The notes: generated by a model from the sequence alone, not told the origin. A DNA stretch of 64,000 nt from Allantophomopsis cytisporea (GCA_024752435.1 CP103020.1:620001-684000), one strand, 5' to 3'; numbered from the stretch's first letter, positions 1 to 12,347 are shown. Numbers and translations: made by a program.

Positions 1-1106
1 ATCCCATCTATGGTACTGTACAATGCTGCCTATGGCATAACTCAGATAATTATATCACGGCAGAACAAACCCCACATTGATGGCTCTGAGAATACGGTCG
101 ACTTTGGACAAATAGTGCCACTATTTCTTCTTTGGCTACCGATACTTGCGATAATCGAAGTTTACTCCGGTATGTTATATATGGTCATCATATGTATAAT
201 GGTTAAGCCTAACTTAGATGTACATGTGCAAACCAATTTCCAGGTATAACGATCTCTGGTGTTGAAAACTAAGTAACCGAGTCAGCTTTAACATGTAGGA
301 TATAGATGAGTCTAAATACTTACCTCAGACAACGTCTACGGAGATGGCTCTCAAATTTGCGTTAAAGACTATCCTGGGGGATTGTTCACCAATGGTGACG
401 GTAATGTGTCTCGAAATGCACAAAACGAAGCTGGTCTAACTTAAGGTAGAATCCCCCTGGCGCGCACATTCAAGAGCCACAGAGCCTAGAAAACGATTCT
501 GAAGTTGCTGCAAATGGGGAAGTGACAGAACCACTTCAAAGTGGTGTTCATAATGCTGCTTCATTCTATAGAGACAGTAATGAGGTACAGGTAGCTGCTG
601 TGTGGAATTCAGCAATCATCAATACATCGGGCTTGCTTACCGCAATATTCCTTGCGTCCGCAGCCAACTACTTATTTTTGGGGATCAGCCTTTGGCTGCT
701 TCCATTTTACAGCTATGTATGGATAGTCGGATTCCTTCTTTGTGCTTTCTGGTATATGGGTGAAGAGCTCATATTCATTTCTAAGCTTATGAGAAAACTT
801 CGCCATACAAAGAAGGAAGATATTAAACCTTCAGGGGGTTTGAGAGCTCCTTCATCATCAATCAGAAATTCCATATTGATCAAAAAGTCCTCAGTAACTT
901 TACCGCAATCTAGCCACCTTTCTACAAATATCTCACAGTCATCTTTGGTCGAGGAGCCTGTAGATATCACAGATTTTGAGCGTAACTTTGAAGTACCAAG
1001 GCAGAGGAGAACCTACGGAGTATCCGATGAAGATGAAGAGGATGATGGTCTAGGTTATTATCCTACGAGATCAGATACAGAGGCGAATATTGGCATTGAG
1101 AAATAA
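1..1106 (+). CDS. Uncharacterised multi-pass membrane protein (3' part)
   Basis: Reads as join(<1..169, 329..400, 475..1106), all in phase, giving at least 290 residues; the 5' end lies outside the window. A hydrophobic segment (FGQIVPLFLLWLPILAIIEVY) closes the first exon. Two further membrane segments follow in the last exon, around SGLLTAIFLASAANYLFLGI and PFYSYVWIVGFLLCAFWY. After these comes a basic stretch (KLMRKLRHTKK) and a Ser/Thr-rich, acidic, probably disordered cytosolic tail that ends at the stop at 1104-1106. Donors are GTATGT and GTAATG. I do not recognise the family and assign no function. The membrane topology is visible in the sequence; the exon joins are inferred from phase. 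Confidence 0.6.
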
Positions 1107-2340
1107 TCAGAGAATATAAAAGAGATTATGATCGATAAATGCAATGCAAAAATATGTACCCAATTTTACTTGCTTGCCGGACTCTTTCCACTCTTCTTGA
1201 TCATCCTACCAATGTCATTACCTAAGAACTATATATTTGTATCTTACTTCAAGTCCGGGAGCTGTGTAGCTACTAATGAGAGGATGGGACTGTCTACTAG
1301 CATCTGTAAGGACACTTCAATAATACTCAGTAAGCCTCAGCCAACTGAACAAGATATACAGGCACTTTCTGGTTAAAGGTTCAGATTAGCGAGCGCTTAT
1401 AGAGCAATCCCAATGTGCAAAGAATGGTCTAATTAGCCTTTGGTCACTGTGTGGACCGGTTCAAGAGTAAAGAAGTCTGTAATAAGTGAAAGTAACTTGA
1501 ATCAAAGCTCTTCACGCCGTCGATGGATTACTTGTGGTACATCAACTTTTGAGGGAGGCTCTTACAGCTTGATTAGTAAGCTTGTCAAACTTCGATTAAC
1601 GATTTCTCTCTCGGAAATTTTCCATCATTCTAGATTGTAGAAACTTGTGAGGAATTACCTCGTGGCGTGATCGACGATTTCGCTACAGAAATTCTCAATT
1701 ACTACATTGACTATTGACGCATCGGCATTTGTTTGGGAGATATGATTTCCAGGGTTCATCGACTAAACTTTTCACAAGGTTCAAATTCGGGGTTCTCTCA
1801 GTGTCTTAATAAGTGAACTGTCTACTATCATTCTGATGTGTTACAACTTCTACATTGTTACTTAGTGCTTTTGAAGTGCGAATACATAGTTATGTCTGCT
1901 TTCCTCACTGTAAGCGATGGCTAAAGCTGGGCATATTAGAACAGTAGGGATAGGGAAGAGTGGGCATTGAACAGCATTCATTTACCTGGCAATTACTACG
2001 AGAAACACCTCCTAGTCGGTAAATTATTTCTATTAGCAGCAACTTGATTTCAGTGGTCAGAAATTTATCTTATCTTGGTCGCGGTAGTTGCTTGGTATCA
2101 AAACCCCCACCCCCACAATCACCCCCACTGATGGGCCTTTTGAGAATGGAGATTGAAAACATGTCAAGATGGCTACAACGAATATATCTCTCCTTCAGTA
2201 AAACACTTACCTTCAGTAAAATCTGTCATTGGATTCTCTTCTCCATTCATGAGATGCGCTCCAGAGGTCCTCGAGATAGCGGGGCGCTCGCACCATTCAC
2301 CGCTGTGGATCCCGAACTTCCATCCACCCAGTTCACGACC
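1107..2340. other. Intergenic, no supported gene
   Basis: Short open frames occur (for example 1128-1376 and 1440-1640) but lack a recognisable domain or a way to splice into a longer gene. The stretch is AT-rich and probably contains the 3' UTR of the upstream membrane protein gene and the promoter of the amidohydrolase gene. A C-rich run (CCCCCACCCCCAC type) lies near 2104-2130. Confidence 0.6.
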
Positions 2341-4016
2341 ATGGTGATCAGCTCTGATTCAGATATTCATAACAAGAACAAAGAGGTCGATATCACAACG
2401 CTTTATCCCCCAGATGCCAGGTATGATATCTCAGAAAGACCATGGCTTCCTGGACCACAGAAGCCATTTGTATTCATAAATGCAAACCTTGTAGACCCTC
2501 GTGCTTCTGCAATCCAGAAGAGTGTTACTTTACATATTGCTGGAGGTAAAATAGTTAGCATTGAACCTACAGTTCCCAGAGATGAGGTAGTGGACTTCTT
2601 CTTTGGCAAAACAAAAGCACAGAAGATTGATGCAAGTCGGTTCTTTATTTGCCCAGGGTTGATTGACTGTTAGTAAGTTGTGATCCCGAAGAAACCTGCC
2701 ATCTGATATAATTATAGGTCATGTCCACTTGATGGCTGTTCATGGTAGTAATGTTCGTCACTTACAAGTCGTGTTAATTTTACGTGACTAACTCAGTTGT
2801 AGACTCTTCATGGAGCCTTTTCGTTCCCACATGAATCAGCTATTTTCCAATCCGCAGGATTGTTACGCGGTATGATTCCTTAACGGATTATAAAACTATC
2901 ACGTACTAAATTCTCGACAGGTATACTCTCCAATGGCTTCACAACAGTCCGGTTAGTATGAATGTCTCCAGCCCTGAGACATCTGCTTATTGATACAGTG
3001 ACACTGGCGGTGCGACTATCGCTCACGCTAAAGCTACTGCCGAATATCTCATTCCTGGTCCTCGAGTCTTTCAAGGTGGGCGGATGCTATCGCAAACTGG
3101 TGGTCATGGGGACGAGACTGAATTTTGGAGCGAAAGTACTGGTTGCTGTGGAGGAAGTTCAACAGGAACTTCTGCTTTAGGGAGGCTTTGCGATGGCGTT
3201 CCTGAATGCATCAAAGCAACTCGTGATAATATGAGGAAAGGTGCTGATCATATCAAAGTTTGTGTAAGTAATTGATGATCAGTTTCTTAGAAGACTTACT
3301 GATTATCATAGACTGGCGGTGGTATCTCCTCCACTACCGATAAACTCGACAGCATTCAATTCACTGTGGAGGAATTGAAAGCCATCACAACTACGGTCAA
3401 GAACATGGGAGGGACTCTTGTCACAGCTCATTGTTATACGGATGCTGGAATTCGTCACGCTATTGAAGGAGGTGTCAGAGGAATCGAACACGGAAACATG
3501 CTTGAACCCGAGACAGCAGCTATTATGGCTGAAAAGGGCATCTTCTTGACACCTACTCTTGCCTTGCATACCTTTGTTACTATGCCTCCCTACGACAAAT
3601 TTGAGACACCAGAAGGACTTAAGAAAAATGCCATTGTTGGCAATGCTGGGATCAAGGCAATCCAGTATGCAGAGCATGCTGGAGTCACTGTATGCTATGG
3701 GACAGACACTACTGGGCCTACTTTGCCAATGCAGACCTATGAATTTGTTGTTCGTTCCAAAGTTCTGTCTTCACCAACTATCCTCAAGCAGGCTACAATC
3801 AATGGCGCAAAACAACTAGGTATGGAAGGTCTTCTTGGAGAACTCGTCCCAGGGGCTTACGCAGATCTTTTGTTTTTGACCGAGAATCCGCTCAACGATA
3901 TATCGTGCCTGGATAGAACCAACGAAACTATTGCAATGATCATGAAGGATGGACGAGTAGTGAAGAGTCATGTTAATGGACTCGAAGTTGAACGATCATG
4001 CGAATGGAACTCATAA
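2341..4016 (+). CDS. Metal-dependent amidohydrolase (imidazolonepropionase/Xaa-Pro dipeptidase-like)
   Basis: join(2341..2668, 2718..2752, 2803..2869, 2921..2951, 2999..3263, 3312..4016), 476 aa. It has the hallmarks of the amidohydrolase superfamily with a TIM-barrel core. These are an N-terminal beta-sandwich strand (FVFINANLVDPR), the first metal motif HVH at about residues 111-113 after GLID, a candidate carboxylated Lys at about 240 (HIKVCTGGG), metal His at about 282 (TAHCYT) and 302 (GIEHG), and the catalytic Asp at about 374 (YGTDTTG). Members hydrolyse C-N bonds in cyclic amides, dipeptides or related small molecules; the substrate cannot be told from sequence. The start at 2341 fits the family N-terminus; an open frame runs upstream to 2044 but that part looks non-coding. 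The third intron has a CTAAC branch point. The second donor is the weak GTTCGT, needed to keep phase. The gene converges with an allantoate-type permease, and an amidase lies 5.7 kb further on. Confidence 0.87.
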
Positions 4017-4502
4017 TGTATGTTTGTTGCGATACGTGGATGTTTAACATTACTCCTGGAGGAAGAGAAATTATACAACCACTTCAAAATACTAAAAGTA
4101 CTAGTGAATAGATCATCTAATAAATGCTCATTTAAAATTAAGAGATAACTCTCAATCAATACTGACTAGGTCATACGCAGTACCTTTCTCTTGCTTCTGA
4201 GTAAGATATAAGAGAAAGTGTAACTCATCATAAGTTATGAAGGTTGAAAGCATTCTATTGTTGTCTAGCTTATCTAAACGTTCGCTGTACTCAGGCATAC
4301 AACAATTATTTAAGCTTCTTAAAAGGAGTGATTTATCGACTGAACCACGCAATGAATATCTATATACCGCTATTATTGAACACTAATTGACCGTGACCGA
4401 CATTGCTTGAATATTAGCAAAGAGTCCCTTGATCGATCATTCCCTTCTCCTTATCCATAGGACGCTCATCGACTGTTTCAAATACCACAGATGAAGTATC
4501 AG
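4017..4502. other. Convergent 3' intergenic region
   Basis: Between the stops of the amidohydrolase (+) and the permease (-). It is AT-rich and should hold both polyadenylation regions; nothing else is seen. Confidence 0.6.
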
Positions 4503-6136
4503 TCACAATGGCTGATTCTTTCTCGTTATTTGCAGTATATCTATCAACCTATGGTCATTTACGTCAGATTTGATACCGTAGAAAGAATAGAAACCAGAAC
4601 TTACCCATGCCACAACGAACAGCATAGCGATCATACAAACAATAATAACTATCATTGCGATTGCACCTTTCTTCCAATAAGGAGCATCCGTTGCTGGGTA
4701 CAATGCAATACCCCAGAAAGTGAACAGAATGTTGGACGACGCTGTCATAGAATATAAAATGATCGATCGCAACGCATCATCGCCACCCCTTTGGCAGATA
4801 ACATTTGCCCACCCAAACAGTAACGGGTTGACAATGTATGAAGTGCCGGCATTATAGAAAGCGAAAAAGGTGGCCGCGGTGGGAAGATGTGGTATAAGTA
4901 GAAGTACAGCTGAGATCAACTGAAGGCTACAGGCGAGGATGCCCATGAAAACACGATTGCCAGTGGCATCAATATAAACCGAAGCACTTAAATTGGCAAC
5001 AATAGCTACCGCTGAGATGCCTAATGGGTAGGTAGTAATGGCTGTAGCTGAGAATTTGCTGGCATTGTACTTCAGCCATAGCAGCATCAAATTCTGGACG
5101 CAGAAAGTTTCTAGAGCACCAGAGATTACTGAGAAAAGAACAAGTATGTAAAATGCGGGAGAAGTAAAAACACGTCTTGTGAGGGACCAAAACTCGATGT
5201 TGTGAGCGTCGGGTCTTTTTGGTGGAAGGCGATCAAGAGCCAACTTTCGTTCTTTGGCCCCAAGAAACGGGGCTTTGGTCAGCTCAGGAGTGTCCGGAAA
5301 ATAGAGGAACCCCATAACTGCAATGGGTAAAGTGATGATACCATCGATTATAAAGACCCATTGCCACCCAGAGAGACCGGCATATTGATTCATTCCTTTA
5401 TGAATAGCTGTCATCATTACGCCAGCAAACATAGTTCCCGCCTGACCAGATGCTGTGAAGATGGCGGTTCTCTTAGCAATCTCATACGGTTTGTACCAGG
5501 ATCCGATAATGTAGAGTGTACCAGAATATGTACTGGCTTCTACAAGACCCTGAAAGAATCGGACTGCCATCAGTTGAGAATATGTCTTGCATGCCGCGCT
5601 ACACATAACCAAGCCGGCCCAGCACACAACCATAGATGGCATCCAAATACGCGGAGCAATCTTCTGAATGATGATGCTATGAGGGATTTGACCTATGACA
5701 TATCTTAGAAATTTTAGCGTTTGAGATATGTGACTTCGACCGTGCAATTTACCCTGCGGTTGTGATGGACAATAAATAATTGTACTGATTTGCGCTCAGT
5801 CCAAGACTTGTCTTGAGACCATCGACATACGCATTTGCGAAAGCAGCACGATCGAGGTAATTGAAGAAGAAACTAAGACAGCAATATGTGAGAATGAAGA
5901 AATCTAAACATGAAGCAGTCAGCAGTGACTCGGTTCCGAGGCCATCTACAAAATCTTACCAAGTTTACGGACAAGCTTAATTTCTTCAGACGAATTGGCT
6001 GTTTCACCAAGAAGCAAAACTGCAACACGTCAGTAGGATATTAAACTATATAGGCAGTGGTAGGCAGACATTTAATTTTCTTGCCCACGGATTTCTTCCC
6101 TACAAACTGATCTGTAGAGGGAGAGATAGCTGTCAT
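4503..6136 (-). CDS. MFS anion:cation symporter, Dal5/allantoate permease type
   Basis: complement(join(4503..5703, 5753..5903, 5960..6019, 6070..6136)), 492 aa. The protein begins MTAIS, has a charged cytosolic N-tail, then TM1 (FFILTYCCLSFFFNYLDRAA) and the family motif NAYVDGLKTSLGLS with NQYNYLLSI. About 12 hydrophobic segments follow in two halves with a central loop (PDTPELTKAPFLGAKERKLA). This layout is typical of the fungal ACS family of proton-coupled carriers of allantoate, ureidosuccinate, vitamins or carboxylates, located at the plasma membrane; the cargo is unknown. The first intron needs a GTCTGC donor, which is unusual but leaves a TACTGAC branch point and correct phase. The gene is divergent from the MFS gene at 6788 and convergent with the amidohydrolase. 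GATA-like sites in the shared promoter would fit nitrogen control (inference). Confidence 0.86.
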
Positions 6137-6787
6137 GATTGCTGCTATTCAAGAAAACAGAAAATACCACAAGAGTTTCGGGATATATGGTGTGTATAGT
6201 GAGCTTCTATCAAATTGAAACAGAAAGTAGAGACAAAAACATATATTTTATTTTAGGACTCCTAGTCAAACGTGACATTGGAATCTCTGAACATTGGAAT
6301 GGCTGTATAAGGAGAAGATCACCAAGTACAACAGTAAAGTTTCTAGAGCATGGTACGCATGACTAGAGTAGATATGCATTTATCGTGTGATTGGAACTTA
6401 TCAGAAAACATCCCCGTTATCAGAACCGAAGCCTGGTATGGTGGAAGTTGCACTTTCAGGTCGGACAAATTGCCAAGCATTGCTACGCGCGGTGCATCTA
6501 ACGGATAGTATGCCGAAGCAGAATTGTTACAGCGATAAATCTATCGCACGCGGCGTTACAAGAGTGGACCAGGGAATCTTTATCTTAGTCCGAGCCATCC
6601 ATGATATGCATTTCAGCCCCTAGCAAGGAAAAAAAGATAAAGAAGAGATGCATTCGATATCTTCTGTCTGGCAGATCAACAAAAGTAAATGCGGCAGCTG
6701 TGGCTATTTACTGCTCATTAACAAAGTGCACTTGGAGAATTTAAATCCATACCTTCCGCCACTCTTCTTTTTCCATCACCTTACGAC
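6137..6787. promoter_or_regulatory. Divergent promoter between two MFS genes
   Basis: 651 bp between the two transporter starts. It carries at least six HGATAR-type sites on either strand, at about 6380-6385, 6398-6403, 6417-6422, 6533-6538, 6580-6585 and 6635-6640. These are the core recognised by fungal GATA factors such as AreA/Nit2. The short ORFs here (6139-6366, 6387-6623) have no domain and I treat them as chance. Confidence 0.45.
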
Positions 6788-8517
6788 ATGCCCCAAGAAA
6801 ATACCCCTTTGTTGCCATTCAAGATCAAGAAACCTAGGCAGAAATCTGATGTCTATCGGATTTTGTTTTGCGCTTTTGTAATTTCGCTTTCCGTGGCGTC
6901 CACATGGGTTCCGTAAGTCTTTATATATCGAATGTGAGCGTAAATCTGATAATGCTGTGTAGTATGATATATGTATTTCGTGTTATGACGTGCGAAGCAT
7001 ACTACAAGACTCATGAACCATTTTCAAGCATTGGAGATCGATGCAATGTTAAGGAGATCGACGCATCGACTGCTAAGGCCATATCATTGTTAGGATCAAC
7101 TACCACAATATTTGGCGTCGTAAACCTTATCCTAGCAGGATGGATGATCAAAAAGTTTGGTGTGAAATTCACTCTGATCAATCAGACTATTTGGCCGGCA
7201 TTGCGCCTTTGCTGTCAAATTGTTGCTGTAACCCTAGGCGCCGATACTGGAATTATGGTAATTCAGATCACTCAGTTCATTAATATGCTGGGTGGGCCAG
7301 CTGGTTATCTCCTGGTGTTGAACACGTATGCCAGTGAAATGGTTGAATCATCTCAAAGGACTCAAGTCTTTGGTCAACTTCAAGGATGCGTCATGTTTGG
7401 AACGGCATTTGGATATTTATTTGGGGGGATTTCCGGAGATCTGTTGGGTATCAGAAGACCTTTTGAGATTGCTTTCTTCCTCATGGTACTTTCTACTATA
7501 TATTCGATTTTCAGCCTTCCGTATATTTCTCCTCAACCGGCGGATATCAAGAGCTCTGACAAGAAAACGCTTGGTAGCTTTTTCGGTCCTGTCAAGCTCT
7601 TTCTACCTCAAAAGACCCAACTTAGCAACGGCAAAGTTCGATACCATTGGGGCGTATTTTTGTTAGGGGCGGGTGTATTTCTTGGGGTTTTGGCCACCGG
7701 ATTCATTCCAGTTCTCATTCAAATGTATGCGACAAATGCTTTCGCCTTCGGTCCAAGCGATAATGGCTACTTGATGTCTTTTAATTCTCTCATCCGTGGA
7801 GTTTTCCTGACATTTGCTTTTCCAAAGATCATATCTCGAGGGAGACAGTGGTTCGGATCCGATACGAAGACCGCAACGCAACCAGATGAGATACCTAGTT
7901 CCGTGGTAGACTTTGAAGCTGTTCCCGGTCTAGAAAGCGAGTTAGAACCATCTACAAACTTGACCTCTGCTAGTAACCAACAAGATTCAGCATTTGATCT
8001 ATTCTTCTTAAAATGGAGTCTCGTTCTTGATGGAGCTTTAACTGCATCCGCTGCGTTCTCAACAAAAGGATGGCATATATACATTGCTGCTTTTCTTCTG
8101 CCCTTAGCCTCCGGATCTGCACCGGCTGCTAAAGGGGTTATGATTGATATGTGTGACTCTTCACAACGTGCAGATGCTTTGAGTGCTATTACTCTAGTTG
8201 AGATGATTGCCACACTTTCTACAAGTAAGCATCCATCGTTTGCTATGTACGGATTGATTTATACAAGTACTAATAACCATCGAGTCAGCATTTTTGGTGT
8301 GGTATTCTCATATCTTTCAGAGATAGGAAAATCACACCTAGTGTTTATTGTCAACGCTGTGAGTGTACCCTTTACAACTTTTATTGAAAAATTCTAACAT
8401 GATCGCAAAAAGTTTATTGCTGTCTTTTCAGTACTCCTTCTTAGTCTTTGTCGGTTCCCTCCACAAAGGAACAGAAGGGTTATTGATGAAACTTCTGTAT
8501 CAGACAATGTAAATTGA
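6788..8517 (+). CDS. Major facilitator superfamily transporter
   Basis: join(6788..6912, 6963..8224, 8285..8358, 8413..8517), 521 aa. It begins MPQENTPLLPFK, followed by TM1 (YRILFCAFVISLSVASTWVP). The first half contains the MFS loop-2-like segment (GWMIKKFGVKFTL), GGPAGYLLVLNTYASEM and GTAFGYLFGGISGDLLG, and a hydrophilic central loop follows. The second half ends with IFGVVFSYLSEIGKSHLVFIVNA and the basic tail CRFPPQRNRRVIDE. Twelve TM segments are likely. The family includes drug/H+ antiporters and folate-like carriers; the substrate is unknown. An uninterrupted frame starting at 6868 runs through the first intron, but the start at 6788 gives the expected MFS N-terminus. The third intron has a CTAAT branch, and the last acceptor (CAAAAAG) was chosen because it restores the conserved C-terminal tail. 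Confidence 0.83.
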
Positions 8518-9763
8518 ACTTTAGCATGACGAACATAGATTGAAGACATCCAACAGTAGGGGAAGCTTACAAAAGTGACGAAAGCAGAGTGCGCAATAAG
8601 GAATCGATAAACCAAGAGTGTGAGATTTGTAACGCTTTTCATATCTACTAGTCATATATAATATGCAAATGATGATGAAAATTGAGGCACTTTAAAATCT
8701 TGAATATTCAAAGTTCACAATACAAACTACTCCGGCGATACCGTGATATTTGTTACCATGCACAGGACTACGAACACAAGCCAGTCCACGATATCACCGA
8801 GAGTCTGAGACTGATTGAATACTGGATAGTTAACTCTAAGGATTTTAGGACTGATAGATGTATCGAACATCGTTATCTTTTTTGATAAAGTAGGTTTGCG
8901 AAAGCAACTTCTAATTAGCGTTCTATTGGTGGGTAGCGTTAAAATACATCACTAAGTACTGATTGAAAGAAAAGAAGCAGAAAAAACTATATTCGAATCA
9001 GGGGACTATGTCCTATGATCTAAATCGTGTAAAGTTTTCTGAATGGATTGGATTATCCATTTATATCTCACAGTTGTGTCGGTACTTATCGCTTGCTGCC
9101 AAAAGCCTCTTGTTCCACCACTATTCCCAGGTAACTTCAGTAACTATGAAGCTCCAGCTGACGAAAACCCCGGAAACGCATGCTACCTTACCTACTCGTT
9201 GCCAGCAAGATAAGTTAATGTGAATAGAAGACATCAACTTATATCACCACCAATCTATACAGTCATGACTGATGGCAACCCACCTTACATTATGCTAAGC
9301 ACAATAAAGGTATGCACATACCCCTGACAGACAAAGGACTGTGAACCTCGGTCATACTCGGTTATATGGCCACTCACAGGGTATGGATTGTATGATCTCC
9401 AGCTTGAATGGAACCCGCAGAACCTTCTGATAAGCAAAAGCTGGGGTCGTGTGTGGAATGCCATGCTTATGTATGCATAATCTGTGATAAGTCATGGCAC
9501 AATCAATACAATTGGCTAACTGCATACTCGAACCACATATGTGCGCATGATGTAAACGTGTTGGGTGTTTATTTTTGTGGTGGGCGTGTAATAAGTCCAG
9601 ATATATCGTCAGACAACGAACGACACATACTCGAAGAACCGATGAACACTGAAGATCAGCGTTTCTCCTCATCTGGTCTTTGACAATCTTTGTTTAATAA
9701 CGAGTGTTCTGCTGTCTTGTTGAAATCAAGATCCGCTACTTCTCAAGCTTAGAATCCGTGATA
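8518..9763. other. Intergenic, no supported gene
   Basis: 1.25 kb, AT-rich, with only short frames (8682-8885, 8963-9223, 9408-9683). The last has a few Cys/His residues in a row but neither a domain pattern nor splice support. It probably contains the amidase promoter. Confidence 0.55.
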
Positions 9764-11692
9764 ATGAACAATAATTTGACTTCCTCGGAAGACTGGAGAG
9801 CCCAAGTAGTCAAGAAGCGGGCCAAAACCAAGTCCAAAATACCCTTTGAATGGGCCTTACCAGCAGACCTACTGGAAATCCAGTCACCTATCCACATTTT
9901 CAAGCTTGATCGGTTTCGGAAAGACACATTTTTGTCGGAGTCGGATTTAGAAATCACTGAAAATTACGATGCCACTCAATTACTTAAGCAGATAGCAGAT
10001 GGGACCTTGACATCGCTGGAAGTCACAGTAGCATTTTGTAAACGAGCAGCAGTAGCTCAGCAGCTGGTATGGAATACTCTGTCCCGTAGCAATTTGTTAC
10101 TGATGCTCTTAGACCTACTGCCTCACAGAAGTATTCTTTGACGAGGCACTGGAAAGAGCCAAATTTCTGGACAGCTACTATGAGAGAGAAAAGAAGACTA
10201 TTGGGCCACTTCATGGTCTTCCGATCAGTCTAAAGGTCAGAAGTTCAACCGTTTGTTAGTTCTGACGCTTACATGTTTCCCAGGATTCCTTCAATATCAA
10301 GGGCATTGAGTCTACACTTGGCTACGTATCCTTCTTGGACAGGCCTGCCGCAACAGAAGAGTCAGCACTAGTGAACATACTTCTGAATCTGGGAGCAGTT
10401 CTATATGTTAAAACTAATATTCCGCAAACGCTGATGGTAAGATCTACCTACTAGTCAAATTCGGAGGCTGATATCTATTTCATAGACAGCTGATTCGCAC
10501 AATAACGTCTTTGGTCGCACCTTGAATCCTCACAATGTAAATCTAACAGCAGGTGGCTCCAGCGGCGGAGAAGGTGCTCTTGTTGCGATGAGAGGGTCTA
10601 TTCTTGGTGTTGGAACAGACATCGCTGGCTCAATCCGAATTCCATCTCTTTGCTGCGGTACATATGGGTTCAAACCATCTCCAAACCGGGTACCCTTTGG
10701 AGGTCAGACATCTCCAAACCGCTATGGCTTCCCAGGTATAGATGTTGCAGCTGGGCCTCTTGCGACGTCGCTGTCAGACATCAATCTCTTCATGACTTCC
10801 ATCATGCAAACCAAGCCTTGGCGATACGACTCAACCGCCCTAGCGGTTCACTGGCGCACTTTGCCCAGTCTCTCTGCGGACGAAAGCCTGGCCATTGGTG
10901 TCCTAGCCGAAGACCCTTTGCTACCTCTGCATCCGCCTGTAAAACGGGCTCTTGAGACTGCCATAGCAGCTCTTCAAGCATCAGGACATCAAATCGTGCA
11001 CCTATCATATGAAAAAGGTTCATGCGCCAGCACAGGAAACACTATCACAACTCAATACTTCATGATGGATCCCGCTGGTGTGTCTGTCAAAAACATCCTC
11101 TCCAGCGGAGAGCCGATGGTGCCATCCGTCATCGAAACATCGAGACTGACGGGTGAACAGATCAAATATGTGCCACTTGATGACATAGCTGACCACAATA
11201 CACTTCGAAAGGATTACAGGGAGGCCTGGCACAAGATCTTCAACTCTGCAGGACTTGACGTTGTTATTGCTCCTGTCGCTCAACATACCGCTGTTCCTCA
11301 TGACACTTATGGACTCGCTCCATATACGGCAATGTGGAATTTGTTACAGGTAAGAGGCTCATCAAGTCTTTGCATTTTGGTGCGAGGAGCTGACCTCTCA
11401 TAAATTAGTATCCTGCCTGCGTGATTCCATACTCTCGTGTCTCTAAAGATATCGACCCTCCCCTTACCATCAGTGCACCCGCTATTGGATTAGACTGTAA
11501 GTCCATCAGATTTCCATAGAATCTTCAGCAATTGCTTCTCCAATGCTTACGACGTAAATAGTTGACCCCGAAGTTCTTGATGGTGCTCCCTGTGCCATCC
11601 AGGTTGTTGCCCCTCATCTTTTCGATGAGGAGTGTCTTCGAGCAGCAACTGCTATCGATGAAGTCCTTAGACGGTCCGGCAGTTTTTCATAA
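9764..11692 (+). CDS. Amidase-signature family enzyme
   Basis: join(9764..10085, 10129..10235, 10284..10436, 10486..11349, 11409..11496, 11562..11692), 554 aa, normal for fungal amidases. The Ser-cisSer-Lys triad is visible: Lys at about 143 in GLPISLKDSFN, cis-Ser at about 220 in AGGSSGGEGAL, and nucleophile Ser at about 243 in GTDIAGSIRIP. The N-terminal helical part contains SLEVTVAFCKRAAVAQQL, and the C-terminus has FDPEVLDGAPCAIQVVAPHLFDEE cut by the last intron. Enzymes of this family hydrolyse aliphatic or aromatic amides to acid and ammonia, usually in the cytosol. No signal peptide is visible. The first intron uses GTAGCA and changes the usual LVNCLTE segment to LVWNTLSQ, so that junction is the least certain. 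An amidohydrolase and a Dal5-type permease upstream suggest a nitrogen-compound degradation context (inference). Confidence 0.9.
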
Positions 11693-12347
11693 TTATTCTG
11701 CTGCGATATAATAGCATGCGTCCTTCAGTACACGGAGAATAGTGTTGATATCAACACGCGACACGTGCGAATACTAAATGATGAACTGTATTCAAGACGG
11801 AATTGTCAGCATAGTCATGGATGCATTATTATACCAATGTCGCTGGGATTGACTTTTGTTTGAACGCGTTTGTTATTGAAGAGATATTATATGAGCAGTA
11901 CCGAGTAAACATATATTCAAACTGTGAGCAGGGGAGGTCACATACGTGGCACACTGCGCTAATTTTCACGAAGGAAAGGCGGTATTACAAGAACATACAC
12001 CAGTCTCTTCAAGTGAAGGTATCGTGGGTATGTAGTCGAGAGCTTGGTAGAACGCATGGGCCACCCAAAAGTTTGTCTAAACGCTTTACTACCCCTCTTC
12101 CCCAGGTTTAAGTGAAAGTATATTCAAGACCTTCGTGATCACAACACATATATCAATCGAGTCAATGAAAGCGCGAACCACATCACATCAAGTAAGTAAA
12201 GTAGAGCATAACACAGCATTCATTCATCAACCGATGAGCATCGCCTTGGCGGCACAAAGCAAATTACATAAAGTCATCGCAAACCATCCTATCGCACAGA
12301 AACCAGATCAACAAAGATCAGATAAATCCTCGCATTATCCAGGTCAT
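11693..12347. other. Convergent intergenic region
   Basis: Lies between the 3' ends of the amidase (+) and the Ddr48-like gene (-). Open frames 11821-12111 and 12135-12386 lack any domain. Nothing else is seen. Confidence 0.55.

Noticed and set aside
522..970. Antisense open frame 713-970 over the membrane protein
   Set aside because: A shadow of the sense exon; no domain and no splice context.
1128..1640. Two frames with a hydrophobic start that could extend the first gene
   Set aside because: The upstream gene already has an in-phase stop at 1104-1106, and no acceptor/donor pair joined these frames.
9408..9683. Cys/His-containing 91-aa frame as a possible zinc-finger protein
   Set aside because: Spacing matches no finger family; the region is AT-rich with an equally long antisense frame.
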